Source of the DNA: JAJXWB01 sp965246795
GTDB taxonomy: Bacteria > Pseudomonadota > Alphaproteobacteria > Rhizobiales > Beijerinckiaceae
Length of the DNA: 64,000 nucleotides
Assembly: GCA_965246795.1 (NCBI GenBank)
Contig: CBDFFN010000005.1
Location: 71,560 to 135,559, forward strand
Direction: 5' to 3'
Shown: one piece after another, positions 16,535 through 25,004 of the stretch
Layout: each line of letters opens with the position of its first letter
Position numbering within the stretch: position 1 is the first letter of the stretch
The notes under the pieces: model-generated
Told to the model about the DNA's origin: nothing
The model's input: only the letters and a program-made list of their open reading frames with translations
The model's database searches: none
Made by a program: the position numbers and the translations under genes

Positions 16535-17671
16535 TTAAGGACTGGTTGAAGACCGCGCGGCGAACCGCTTCGTAAGCACGCGCGACAGCTTTTGCGCCGC
16601 GCGATGCGAAGGCACTTCGACGACGCGGTGAATGAGCCAGGCCAGTGCGATGGCAATGGTGACCGTCACGATCAGCGCGGCGAGCGGCGGAAGGCCCATG
16701 ACGAGCAAGGCGTGGAGCATCACGAAACCCGCGAAACCGTGCACGACATAGAGTGGATAGGAAATCTTCGCGAGAAAATCGAAAACGCGACCGCCACTCC
16801 AAAAATCCTGCAGCGCCATCGCGACGATAAAGAGCGTGAGTGCACCGAAATAGCTGCGCGGGTCCGCGATACCGACAAACTTGCCGGTCTCCAGCGCGAG
16901 CATGAACAGCGCGGCATAGAACGCGAGCAGCGCCGCGCAAACGGGACGCCCGATGTGTCCGCGTTGCCGGAAATAGAGTGCGACGCCGCAGAATATAAAG
17001 ATCAAAAACGGCGTGTAGATCGCCACGAATTGTAGCCGCTCGCCGACTTTCTCCCAGCCCTCGGGCGGATGACTTGTGAAGAACCATGCCGCCGCGAAGA
17101 CCGCGAAGAGCAGCGCTGGTGCGACAACCGCCGCAAGCACCGATCCGCGACGCAGCGGACCTGCAATGAACGCGGCAACGAAATACCAGAAGAACTCGAT
17201 CTCGAGCGTCCAGATGATGCCGTCGAGCGGCTTCGAGTAAACAAGCGCGCGCAGCGGCGGGAAATAATGCACGATGGCCTGCACGGCATTGAATGATTTC
17301 GGGCCGCCGAAGGCGAAGGCGGCGAGGGTCAGCGCCAGCAGCGTAATCGAGAAGCCAGCACAATACGTCGGCCAGATGCGCACAAAACGCGCGAGCACGA
17401 AAGCGCGCGCGTCGTAGCGTTCGAGCGAAATCGGGATGACGAAACCGCTGACGATGAAAAACAGCGCCACGCCGAACGCGGCGAAGCTGATCGGCAGGCT
17501 TCCAAGCCAGTGCGCGAAAAACGGGGGGTCGACCGCAAGCGGCGGTAACCCCGTAAGGGTTTCGACGGCAGCCTGCCCGGTCCAAAAGGCGATGCCCAGA
17601 TGCACGATCACGACTGACAACGCGGCAATGCCGCGCAGCGCGTTGGCGAATTCGATCCTGCCTTCGCGCAT
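16535..17671 (-). CDS. Membrane acyltransferase (acyltransferase-3 family)
   Basis: This 378-residue protein has about ten membrane segments and begins with the family motif EFANALRGIAALSVVIVHLG, which contains the conserved Arg and His of acyltransferase-3 enzymes. These proteins O-acetylate or O-acylate cell-surface sugars, peptidoglycan or exported metabolites; the substrate here is unknown. The ATG at 17671 was chosen because the open frame upstream runs antisense through rnpB. A GTG at 17686 is an alternative. It lies between rnpB and mraZ on the same strand as both, with no visible terminator after rnpB. Confidence 0.85.
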   Translation of the reverse strand: MREGRIEFANALRGIAALSVVIVHLGIAFWTGQAAVETLTGLPPLAVDPPFFAHWLGSLPISFAAFGVALFFIVSGFVIPISLERYDARAFVLARFVRIWPTYCAGFSITLLALTLAAFAFGGPKSFNAVQAIVHYFPPLRALVYSKPLDGIIWTLEIEFFWYFVAAFIAGPLRRGSVLAAVVAPALLFAVFAAAWFFTSHPPEGWEKVGERLQFVAIYTPFLIFIFCGVALYFRQRGHIGRPVCAALLAFYAALFMLALETGKFVGIADPRSYFGALTLFIVAMALQDFWSGGRVFDFLAKISYPLYVVHGFAGFVMLHALLVMGLPPLAALIVTVTIAIALAWLIHRVVEVPSHRAAQKLSRVLTKRFAARSSTSP

Positions 17672-17705
17672 CGACCCGAACCGCACCTCGTCACTTTGGT
17701 AGAAA

Positions 17706-18103
<398 letters not shown>

Positions 18104-18106
18104 CGG

Positions 18107-18134
18107 GGATAGAGAGCCGTCGGCGGAAATGCAA
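18107..18134 (-). promoter_or_regulatory. Candidate sigma-70 promoter of rnpB
   Basis: Reading the minus strand, TTGCAT (18134-18129) is followed after 16 bases by CTATCC (18112-18107). That places the start of transcription near 18100, exactly where the P1 helix of RNase P RNA begins. The hexamers are imperfect, so this is a position-supported prediction. Confidence 0.5.
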
Positions 18135-18145
18135 ATGTCCGCGTC

Positions 18146-18895
18146 ATGTCGGACACGTTCGGACCAGACACGCGGTTGCAGTGCGTCGTGCGCGCGTCGC
18201 CGAACCACGGCGATCGCAAAGGCCGCGCGATCGATGCGATCGTGCTGCACTACACGGGCATGCCGACTGCCAGTGGCGCGTTGGACCGGCTGTGCGACCC
18301 GAAAGCGGAAGTCTCGAGCCACTATCTCGTCGACAAGGCGGGCGTGCTTTTCCAGCTCGTGCCGGAGGCGCGCCGCGCCTGGCATGCGGGCCGCTCGTTC
18401 TGGCAGGGCGAGCGTGACCTGAATTCCGTGTCGATCGGTATCGAGATCGCCAATGCCGGCCATGACGGCGGGCTTCCGGATTTCCCGGACGCGCAGATCG
18501 ATACAGTCATCGCACTCTGCCGCGACATTCTTGAACGGCGTCGCATCCCAAGGGAACGCGTGCTGGCGCATTCGGACATCGCGCCGGGCCGCAAAGTCGA
18601 TCCAGGTCCGAGATTTCCATGGAGCCGGCTAAGCGAAGCTGAGGTTGGGATATGGCCTGACGGCAATGAGGCTTCTGGCGGCCTCGTGCTCGCAGCCGGC
18701 GCGGTCGGCGCGCCGGTGGCCAGGCTGCGAGAAAAACTGGCCCGCTACGGTTTCGATCTTCCGGAAGGCAGCGTCTACGACGCAATCTGTGCGACGATCG
18801 TTGATGCCTTCCACCTGCGCTATCGGCCCGATGCGCCTGTAGGCCAAGCCGACGGGCAAACGCTGGCAACGCTCGATCGATTGTTGCGAAAATGA
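18146..18895 (+). CDS. N-acetylmuramoyl-L-alanine amidase (type 2, zinc)
   Basis: This enzyme cleaves the amide bond between MurNAc and L-alanine in peptidoglycan or its turnover fragments. The 249-residue protein has the amidase-2 zinc ligands in VLHYTGM (His) and AHSDIAPGRKVDPG (His and Asp), plus the SSHYLVDKAG and AWHAG motifs. A short C-terminal helical region (about 195-249) resembles a peptidoglycan-binding repeat. No signal peptide is seen, so it may act as a cytoplasmic AmpD-like recycling enzyme. It diverges from rnpB, a common arrangement in this order. Confidence 0.9.
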   Translation: MSDTFGPDTRLQCVVRASPNHGDRKGRAIDAIVLHYTGMPTASGALDRLCDPKAEVSSHYLVDKAGVLFQLVPEARRAWHAGRSFWQGERDLNSVSIGIEIANAGHDGGLPDFPDAQIDTVIALCRDILERRRIPRERVLAHSDIAPGRKVDPGPRFPWSRLSEAEVGIWPDGNEASGGLVLAAGAVGAPVARLREKLARYGFDLPEGSVYDAICATIVDAFHLRYRPDAPVGQADGQTLATLDRLLRK

Positions 18896-18954
18896 TCCAG
18901 CGCAGGGAAGAAGCGGTTTCGCCACTTGACGATGGTGCGGCGCAATATAACTTC

Positions 18955-19043
18955 AGCACCGGCGACGACCTCCCTCGTCGTTAGCCCTTCGGGGCGTTTC
19001 CTCCCTAGACTTCGGGCCGCCGGCTTCCGGTGGCCCTTTTTCT
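18955..19043 (+). ncRNA. Candidate small RNA with two anti-Shine-Dalgarno motifs
   Basis: A compact structured stretch lies between the amidase stop and the antiporter start. Hairpin 1 is CGACGA/TCGTCG (18963-18980) with CCTCCC in the loop. Hairpin 2 is GCCC/GGGC closed by a TTCG tetraloop (18984-18995). A second CCTCCCT follows at 19000-19006, then a strong Rho-independent terminator. CCTCC motifs in loops followed by a terminator are the hallmark of the alphaproteobacterial cuckoo/ar14-type sRNAs. TTGACG (18926) and ATATAAC (18945) precede it, but their spacing is poor. It could instead be an antiporter leader. Confidence 0.55.
19014..19041 (+). terminator. Rho-independent terminator of the candidate sRNA
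   Basis: GGGCCGCCGG (19014-19023) pairs with CCGGTGGCCC (19027-19036), allowing one G-T pair, over a three-base loop. Five T residues follow. This is the strongest intrinsic terminator noticed in the window. Confidence 0.85.
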
Positions 19044-19092
19044 TTGCCGGTCCCTTTGCGAAGGGCATCGCAAGCCGCCTGGCGGAGGTGTC

Positions 19093-20637
19093 GTGCATCT
19101 TTTCGAATGGATTCTCGCGCTGCTCGTTGCGGCGCTTTTTCTCGCGGCGTTGTCGCGCCGCATCGGTGCGCCTTACCCGGCATTGTTGGCGCTTGGGGGT
19201 GTCGCGCTCGCGTTCATACCGGGCGCGCCGACGGTTACGATCGATCCGGAACTGGCGCTGGCGCTCTTCGTCGCGCCCGCGTTGCTCGATGCCGCGTTCG
19301 ATTCCTCGCCGCGCGACATGAAGCGTAACTGGCCGGCGCTCGCGAGCCTCGCCTTCGGCGTCGTGCTGGCGACGGTGGCCGCCGTCGCCTGGGTCGCGCA
19401 CACGCTCGTGCCAACCATGCCGTGGGCGGTGGCGATCGCGCTCGGCGCCATCGTCGCGCCAACCGACGCGATTGCGGCCACCGTCGTTCTGCGTCCGCTC
19501 GCGCCGCCACATCGGCTTGTGCTGCTCGTCGAAAACGAAGGGCTGTTCAACGACGCGACGGCGCTCATCATTTATCGCGTCGCTGTCGGCGCGGCCGTTA
19601 CGGGCGCTTTCGCACCAACGGTCATCGCGACGACCTTCGTCTTCGGCGTGATCGGCGGCGTCGTGCTCGGCCTGGTGCTGGCAAAGGCGTCGATGCTCTT
19701 GCACGGCCGCATCGCCGATATGCCGAGCGCGATCATCGTGCAATTCATCACGACCTTCTTCGTCTGGATTCTCGCGGACAGGCTCGGTGTATCCGCGGTG
19801 CTGACGCTCGTCGTCTACGCCATCACCATCGCGCGCACCGTGCCGACGCGAAGTTCGGCGCGCCAGAGATTGCCGTCTTATGCCGTGTGGGAAGTCGTCG
19901 TCTTCCTCCTCAACGTGATGGCCTTCGCGACGATCGGCCTGCAATTGCGGCCGCAGGTAGAAAACTTCACGCTGGAGAAAAACGGCGGGGATATCCTTTT
20001 CGCCTTTGCGATCTTCCTCGCCTGTTTTGTCGTGCGCTTCGTCTGGGTCGCGATTTTCATCAATGCCCGCCGGCTGCTCGACCCGAATGGGGAAGTCGCG
20101 AAACTGCCGGCGAAGACGGCGGCCAAGCAGGGGCTCGTCACCATCTGGTCGGGCATGCGCGGCGTGCTCACTATCGCGACGGCGCTTGCACTGCCGACAG
20201 ATGCGAATGCCTTTCCGCACCGCGATCTTGTAGTGCTGGCGGCCTTTACCGTCGTGCTCGCGTCGCTGGTGCTGCAAGGGCTCACGCTAAAGCCGCTGCT
20301 GCTGCTGCTCGATCTGCACGACGACGATCCCGTCGGTCGCGAGGTGCTGATCGCGCGCAGGCGTGCGTGGCAGTCGGCGATCGACAGTCTCGATGGCGAC
20401 ACGTCCGAGGCCGCGGAGGCGGTGCGCGGCGAATATCGCGCGCAGATCGCCGCCAATTCGGATGACGATTCCGCAGATTCATTGCTGCAATCGGACTATG
20501 CACGACTGCGGCGACGTGCGGTCGAAGCGGCGCGCCACACGATCATTGCGATGCGTCGGTCCACCGAGATCGGCGACGACGCCTTTCACCGTGTCGAAGA
20601 AGAACTCGACCGGATCGAGATCGGCGCGGAGGCTTGA
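19093..20637 (+). CDS. Na+/H+ antiporter (CPA1 family)
   Basis: This inner-membrane cation/proton exchanger has 514 residues and about twelve membrane segments. Family features include ALGAIVAPTDAIAATVVLRPL (the conserved PTD motif), LLVENEGLFNDATALIIYR (the ND motif of the ion site), and WSGMRGVLTIATALALP, followed by a soluble C-terminal tail of about 110 residues rich in charged residues. The GTG at 19093 (VHLFEWILALLV) is preferred to the ORF start 21 codons upstream because GGAGG lies directly before it and the upstream part falls in the terminator region. Confidence 0.9.
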   Translation: MHLFEWILALLVAALFLAALSRRIGAPYPALLALGGVALAFIPGAPTVTIDPELALALFVAPALLDAAFDSSPRDMKRNWPALASLAFGVVLATVAAVAWVAHTLVPTMPWAVAIALGAIVAPTDAIAATVVLRPLAPPHRLVLLVENEGLFNDATALIIYRVAVGAAVTGAFAPTVIATTFVFGVIGGVVLGLVLAKASMLLHGRIADMPSAIIVQFITTFFVWILADRLGVSAVLTLVVYAITIARTVPTRSSARQRLPSYAVWEVVVFLLNVMAFATIGLQLRPQVENFTLEKNGGDILFAFAIFLACFVVRFVWVAIFINARRLLDPNGEVAKLPAKTAAKQGLVTIWSGMRGVLTIATALALPTDANAFPHRDLVVLAAFTVVLASLVLQGLTLKPLLLLLDLHDDDPVGREVLIARRRAWQSAIDSLDGDTSEAAEAVRGEYRAQIAANSDDDSADSLLQSDYARLRRRAVEAARHTIIAMRRSTEIGDDAFHRVEEELDRIEIGAEA

Positions 20638-20685
20638 AGCATGTCCCGCTGAAGTGCTTTGCGGTTCGGCGAAGAGGACATGCTC
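20638..20685. repeat. Dispersed palindromic repeat, short copy between convergent genes
   Basis: AGCATGTCC (20638-20646) pairs with GGACATGCT (20676-20684), and the element is in the opposite orientation to the copies at 8600 and 60241. It fills the 54-bp space between the antiporter stop and the nicotinamidase stop, where the hairpin could serve as a two-way terminator. Confidence 0.8.
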
Positions 20686-20691
20686 GAAAAG

Positions 20692-21420
20692 TCAGACGAA
20701 GGCCGCCGTCGTCACGCGACCAACGTCCTTGGCCACCATCGCCTTCCACGCCGCATCGAGCGAGCCGTTGAGATCGATGGCGCGGCTCGCATCCTCGATG
20801 ACAGTGCTCTCGAAACCTTCGGTACGCGCATCCATCGCCGTCCAGCCGACGCAATAGTCGGTCGCGAGGCCGCACACGAAGATACGTTTCATACCGCGTG
20901 CGCGCAGATAACCGGCGAGGCCCGTCGGCGTCTTCTGGTCGCCTTCGATGAAGGCGGAATAGCTGTCGACGTCGGGGTGAAAGCCCTTGCGGATGATGAG
21001 CTCGGCCTTTGCGATCTTCAGCCCGTCGGCGAGTGCGGCGCCACGCGTGCCCTGCACGCAATGGTCCGGCCACAGCACCTGATCGCCATAGGCGACCTTC
21101 GTCATCTCGAACGGCTTCTTGCCGCTGTGGCTTGAAGCGAAAGAGATATGTGACGGCGTGTGCCAGTCCTGCGTCAGGACGACATGCGCGAACTTCTCCG
21201 CCAGCGCGTTGATTGGCGCAATGACGGCATCGCCGTTCTTCACGGCGAGCGCGCCGCCGGGCAGAAAGTCGTTCTGCACATCGACGACGATGAGAACGTC
21301 GGTGTCGCCAGGCGTGATCTTTGTTTGCGCATGTGCTGTGCGCTGGAAGATCGGCGTCGCGAGAGCGCCTGCAGCGATACCGAATGTCGCGCGTCGCGAG
21401 GGCGTGAATGTGTCGGACAT
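20692..21420 (-). CDS. pncA: Nicotinamidase/pyrazinamidase with Tat signal
   Basis: PncA hydrolyses nicotinamide to nicotinate and ammonia. The 242-residue protein has the isochorismatase-like core: catalytic Asp47 in VVDVQNDF, metal ligands in QDWHTPSH (Asp85, His87, His91), a catalytic lysine in IRKGFHPD, and the nucleophilic cysteine in CGLATDYCVG. Unusually, residues 1-31 form a twin-arginine signal (SRRATFG, hydrophobic stretch, AHA cleavage site), predicting export of the folded metalloenzyme. A strong AGGAGG precedes the ATG at 21420. Confidence 0.92.
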   Translation of the reverse strand: MSDTFTPSRRATFGIAAGALATPIFQRTAHAQTKITPGDTDVLIVVDVQNDFLPGGALAVKNGDAVIAPINALAEKFAHVVLTQDWHTPSHISFASSHSGKKPFEMTKVAYGDQVLWPDHCVQGTRGAALADGLKIAKAELIIRKGFHPDVDSYSAFIEGDQKTPTGLAGYLRARGMKRIFVCGLATDYCVGWTAMDARTEGFESTVIEDASRAIDLNGSLDAAWKAMVAKDVGRVTTAAFV

Positions 21421-21448
21421 TTTAGCCTCCTCCGTAGTCGTCGCTGCA

Positions 21449-21673
21449 ATGATGCAATGCCGCGGCCACAGATGCCAAGCGCGCGAAGGCAAGTCCCCCG
21501 CGGGACACTTTGTTAAACGCGGTCGTCCGAAAACCGACGCGGCGAAGGTCTCAACGACGATCCGGCTTGATCGCACCGTCATCGAGGCGTTCCGCGCTAC
21601 GGGACCGGGCTGGCAAAGCCGGATCAACGAGACACTGGCGCGAGCAGCGAAACGGATGAAACAGTCAGCCTAA
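21449..21673 (+). pseudogene. Truncated orphan BrnA-type (DUF4415) antitoxin
   Basis: The frame encodes the conserved C-terminal half of BrnA/DUF4415 antitoxins: KRGRPKTDAAKVSTTIRLD, the ribbon strand, then EAFRATGPGWQSRINETL, the helix-turn-helix. The usual acidic N-terminal toxin-binding region is missing. From the first ATG (21449) the N-terminus is only an unrelated MMQCRGHRCQAREG stretch. No BrnT toxin lies next to it, and its last codons overlap the convergent GNAT gene. I read it as the remnant of a decayed brnTA locus, though a minimal functional repressor cannot be excluded. Confidence 0.65.
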
Positions 21674-22261
21674 TCTATCCCGCGCCAGCAGAAACCCCAA
21701 GTGCCGCTTCACCTGCGGCCATTCGCTCGCGATGATCGAATAGACGCAGGTGTCGCGCTGGTTGCCGGCGGGATCATGATGGTTGCGTAGGATTCCGTCG
21801 AGTTTCGCGCCGAGCCGCTCGATCGCGCTGCGGCTCTGCCGGTTGAAGTGATGCGTGCGGAATTCCACCGCGATGCAGCCGAGCGCCTCGAACGCGTGCG
21901 TCAGCAAGAGCATCTTGCATTGTGTGTTGACGCCGGAGCGCTGCACACTCTTCGCATACCAGGTGCTGCCGATCTCGAGCCGCTTCACGCTCGGCACAAC
22001 GTTCATATAGGTCGTCATGCCGACAGCTTCGCCGCTGGCGCGCGCTACGACCGCGAAAGGCGTCATCGCACCGGCCGCCTGAGCCGCAAGCTTCGAGGCG
22101 ATGTTCTTGTCCATGCCGTCCGGCGTCGGCACGCTTGTGTACCAGAGGTTCGACAGATCGCCGTCGGCGGAAGCTTTCGCCAGCGATGCCGCGTGATTTG
22201 CGGCGAGCGGTTCCAAAATCACGTCGGTGCCTTCGAGGCGAACGGGTGCGGGCCAGCTCAT
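21665..22261 (-). CDS. GNAT-family N-acetyltransferase (RimJ/RimL-like)
   Basis: This 198-residue protein resembles the RimJ/RimL acetyltransferase branch. It starts with PVRLEGTDVILEPLAANHAASL, continues with the central beta strands GMTTYMNVVPSVKRLEIGSTWY, and has the acetyl-CoA region VNTQCKMLLLTHAFE, followed by VEFRTHHFNRQSRSAIERLGAKLDG, which is strongly conserved in this subgroup. Substrate unknown; protein N-terminal or small-molecule amine acetylation is possible. It converges on the antitoxin remnant. Confidence 0.85.
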   Translation of the reverse strand: MSWPAPVRLEGTDVILEPLAANHAASLAKASADGDLSNLWYTSVPTPDGMDKNIASKLAAQAAGAMTPFAVVARASGEAVGMTTYMNVVPSVKRLEIGSTWYAKSVQRSGVNTQCKMLLLTHAFEALGCIAVEFRTHHFNRQSRSAIERLGAKLDGILRNHHDPAGNQRDTCVYSIIASEWPQVKRHLGFLLARDRLG

Positions 22262-22340
22262 GCAAAGTCTCTCCGGTTCGAGCGGACCGTGTTAGAGCCG
22301 AATTGGATCGCAGGACAATTGCGACCGGGGGGAAACAAGA

Positions 22341-22853
22341 ATGCCGCGCATTCCTTATGCCGACGAGGCGAAATCGACGCCAGAGTTTCGCGCGCTGCTT
22401 TCGACGAAACATCCTTTGAATCTGTACAGGATGCTGCCGCGTGTCGGAGCGAAGGCGGCCTCTGCCTTCGTCGCGCTCGGCGGTGCGCTGCTGCGCGACG
22501 GCAAACTTGACCCCGTCATTCGCGAGATCGCCATTCTCCGTGTCGGACATCTGAGCCGTGCGGCTTACGAGGTGCACCAGCACACGCGCATCGGCCTTGG
22601 AATCGGTATGGAAGAAGCGCTGCTCATCGCCGTAAAGGCGGGCCCCGACGCACAGGGCCTTTCACGCGAACAGGCGTTGGTGATCCGCTACACCGACGAC
22701 GTCGTCGCTTTTGTGAAAGCCAGCGACGCGCTTTTCAACGATGCCGTCGCAACATTCGGCGAGGATGGCGCGGCGGAACTTACGCTGGTCATCGGCTTCT
22801 ACGCGATGGTTTGCCGTTTCCTCGAAAACATGGAGATCCCGATCGAGGGCTGA
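22341..22853 (+). CDS. Carboxymuconolactone decarboxylase-family protein lacking the CxxC
   Basis: This 170-residue all-helical protein has the CMD/AhpD pattern: REIAILRVGHLSRAAYEVHQHTRIG followed by ALVIRYTDDVV and a C-terminal FYAMVCRFLENMEIP. AhpD-type members carry a CxxC redox pair in the first helix pair; here the corresponding segment is AAYEVHQH, so no thiol chemistry is expected and the relation is closer to the decarboxylase-like branch. GGGGGGAAAC precedes the ATG. It converges with the TlpA-like gene four bases away. Exact reaction unknown. Confidence 0.82.
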   Translation: MPRIPYADEAKSTPEFRALLSTKHPLNLYRMLPRVGAKAASAFVALGGALLRDGKLDPVIREIAILRVGHLSRAAYEVHQHTRIGLGIGMEEALLIAVKAGPDAQGLSREQALVIRYTDDVVAFVKASDALFNDAVATFGEDGAAELTLVIGFYAMVCRFLENMEIPIEG

Positions 22854-22857
22854 CGAC

Positions 22858-23577
22858 TCACAACCGCGACTTCGCCGCCGGCGCGTCATTCTTCGCGTCC
22901 ACGACACCCTGCACGAGCGCCAGTGCATCGTCGCCCGACCATTCGGCCGGCCCCGCCAGCGTCGCGATCTCGCAGCCGTCCGGGCCGACGAGAAAGGTGG
23001 TCGGAAGACCGACGACCTTGCCGGCCTGTTTGAGCTGGTAAAAAACATCCGCCTTCGGATCGGAATAATATGCGAGCGTCTTCACGCCGATCTCGTTGAG
23101 AAATGCCTTCGGCCGCTCGAGTCGGCTGGTGTCGATATTGATCGTCAAAACCTCGAAGTCTTGCGATCCCGCTTTGGCCTGCAACCGGTCGAGCGCCGGC
23201 ATTTCCTGCCGGCAGGGCACACACCACGTCGCCCAAAGATTCAGCAGCACAGTGCGGCCACGGAAATCGGCAAGCGTCTTGCCCTTTCCGTCCGGCCCCT
23301 GAAACGACAGCGCCGGCATCGGCGCGATCGTTGCCGGCGTGTTCATGGCGGCGACCTCGCCCTGCTGCAGCGGCGCGGCCTTGCGCGCGAGTGCAGTCGA
23401 GCGCGTGCAGGCGCCAGCCTCGCCCTTTGGCGCGAGCGGCGTCCTCCCGTATAGGACGGCGCCAAGCGCGGTGCCGGCGACAACGGTGGCGAGGACAAGC
23501 GGCCAGCGGGCGCGCGCCGTTCGGCCTATCTGAGAACGTCCGGCGTCGGGCGTGCGGTTTGGAGGCATGTCGGTCAT
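22858..23577 (-). CDS. TlpA-like membrane-anchored thiol:disulfide oxidoreductase
   Basis: This 239-residue protein has an N-terminal membrane anchor at about 27-44 (WPLVLATVVAGTALGAVLY) and a periplasmic thioredoxin-like domain with the active site WATWCVPCRQEMPAL and the cis-proline segment GLPTTFLVGPDG. TlpA proteins reduce disulfides in the periplasm, often during cytochrome oxidase assembly. The ATG at 23577 (MTDMPPNRTPD) is preferred over the upstream frame because argH diverges immediately beside it. Confidence 0.92.
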   Translation of the reverse strand: MTDMPPNRTPDAGRSQIGRTARARWPLVLATVVAGTALGAVLYGRTPLAPKGEAGACTRSTALARKAAPLQQGEVAAMNTPATIAPMPALSFQGPDGKGKTLADFRGRTVLLNLWATWCVPCRQEMPALDRLQAKAGSQDFEVLTINIDTSRLERPKAFLNEIGVKTLAYYSDPKADVFYQLKQAGKVVGLPTTFLVGPDGCEIATLAGPAEWSGDDALALVQGVVDAKNDAPAAKSRL

Positions 23578-23621
23578 TGGATCACGGCAAGAAAGCAGGC
23601 GAGGGCGCGCCGGGCAATGCG

Positions 23622-25004
23622 ATGTGGGGCGGTCGGTTCGCCGACGCACCGGACGCGCTGCTCGATGCGATCAACACGTCGATCGATTTCGACCGCGTTC
23701 TGTTCGCGCAAGACATTGCCGGCTCGAAAGCGCATGTCGCGATGCTCGCGCAGACGGGCATCGTGTCGAAGGAGGACGCGGGCGCCATTGACGGCGGTCT
23801 AGACCAGGTGCGGCAGGAAATCGAGGAAGGCCGCTTCACGTTCTCGCGGGCGCTCGAGGACATTCACATGAACGTCGAGTCGCGCCTCGCCGAGATCGTC
23901 GGTCCCGCGGCAGGTCGGCTGCACACCGCGCGCTCGCGCAACGACCAGGTAGCGCTCGATTTCCGGCTCTACGTCCGCGATATGATCGACGCGCTCGACC
24001 GGCAGTTGCACGGCCTGCAAAGCGCGTTTGCGAAGAAGGCCTTGGCGCATGCGGGCGATGTGATGCCGGGCTTCACACATCTGCAGCCGGCACAGCCCGT
24101 GACCTTCGGCCATCACCTCATGGCCTATGTCGAAATGTTTTCACGCGATCGCGGCCGTTTCGCCGATGCGCGCAAACGCATGGAGGAGTGTCCCCTCGGC
24201 GCTGCCGCGCTCGCAGGCACGTCGTTCCCGATCGATCGCCACGCGACGGCGGCTGCGCTCGGCTTCGCACGTCCGACAGCGAATTCGCTCGACAGCGTCT
24301 CCGACCGCGATTTCGCGCTCGAGTCGCTCGGCGCTGCGGCGATCTGCGCCACGCATCTGTCGCGCTTCGCCGAAGAGATCGTGCTGTGGACGGGGCCGTT
24401 CTTCGGCTTTGTTGCGCTCAGCGACCGTTTCTCGACGGGGTCGTCGATCATGCCGCAGAAGCGCAATCCCGATGCCGCCGAACTTGTTCGCGGCAAGACC
24501 GGGCGGATGATCGGGGCGCTCACGGCATTGCTCGTCGTAATGAAGGGCCTGCCGCTCGCCTACTCCAAGGACATGCAGGAGGACAAGGAAGGCGTCTTCG
24601 ACGCGCTTTCGACGTTGTCGCTCTGCCTCGCCGCGATGACAGGCATGGTGGACGACATGAAGCCCAATACAGCGCGCATGAAAGCGAGCGCCGGCGCGGG
24701 CTATGCGACCGCGACCGATCTCGCGGACTGGCTCGTGCAGACATTGGGAATGCCTTTTCGCCAGGCGCACCACGTAACTGGGCGCGTCGTCGCGCTGGCA
24801 TCGTCGCGATCGCTCGAACTGGAAGCGTTGCCTTTAGCCGACATGCAGGCGATCGTGCCGAACATCACCGAGGATGTCTTCCGCGTGCTCGGCGTGGAAA
24901 ATTCCGTCGCCAGCCGCACATCCTATGGCGGCACGGCGCCCGACAACGTCCGTGTGCAGGCGCAGGGCTGGCTCGACCGGCTCGCAAAAGAGTTTCGCGC
25001 ATGA
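23622..25004 (+). CDS. argH: Argininosuccinate lyase
   Basis: ArgH makes arginine and fumarate in the last step of arginine synthesis. The 460 residues begin with MWGGRFADAPDALLDAINTS, the near-invariant start, and contain the signature GSSIMPQKRNPDAAELVR and the QPAQPVTFGHHL region. A TTG at 23577 in the same frame, preceded by GGAGG, would add 15 residues and overlap the divergent TlpA-like start; the ATG is chosen because it begins at the conserved motif. Its stop overlaps the upp start as ATGA. Confidence 0.96.
   Translation: MWGGRFADAPDALLDAINTSIDFDRVLFAQDIAGSKAHVAMLAQTGIVSKEDAGAIDGGLDQVRQEIEEGRFTFSRALEDIHMNVESRLAEIVGPAAGRLHTARSRNDQVALDFRLYVRDMIDALDRQLHGLQSAFAKKALAHAGDVMPGFTHLQPAQPVTFGHHLMAYVEMFSRDRGRFADARKRMEECPLGAAALAGTSFPIDRHATAAALGFARPTANSLDSVSDRDFALESLGAAAICATHLSRFAEEIVLWTGPFFGFVALSDRFSTGSSIMPQKRNPDAAELVRGKTGRMIGALTALLVVMKGLPLAYSKDMQEDKEGVFDALSTLSLCLAAMTGMVDDMKPNTARMKASAGAGYATATDLADWLVQTLGMPFRQAHHVTGRVVALASSRSLELEALPLADMQAIVPNITEDVFRVLGVENSVASRTSYGGTAPDNVRVQAQGWLDRLAKEFRA

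Noticed and set aside
18820..20277. A 485-codon minus-strand frame opposite the antiporter
   Set aside because: Extremely rich in Arg, Asp, Glu and His, with no hydrophobic core; the plus strand is a convincing membrane protein.
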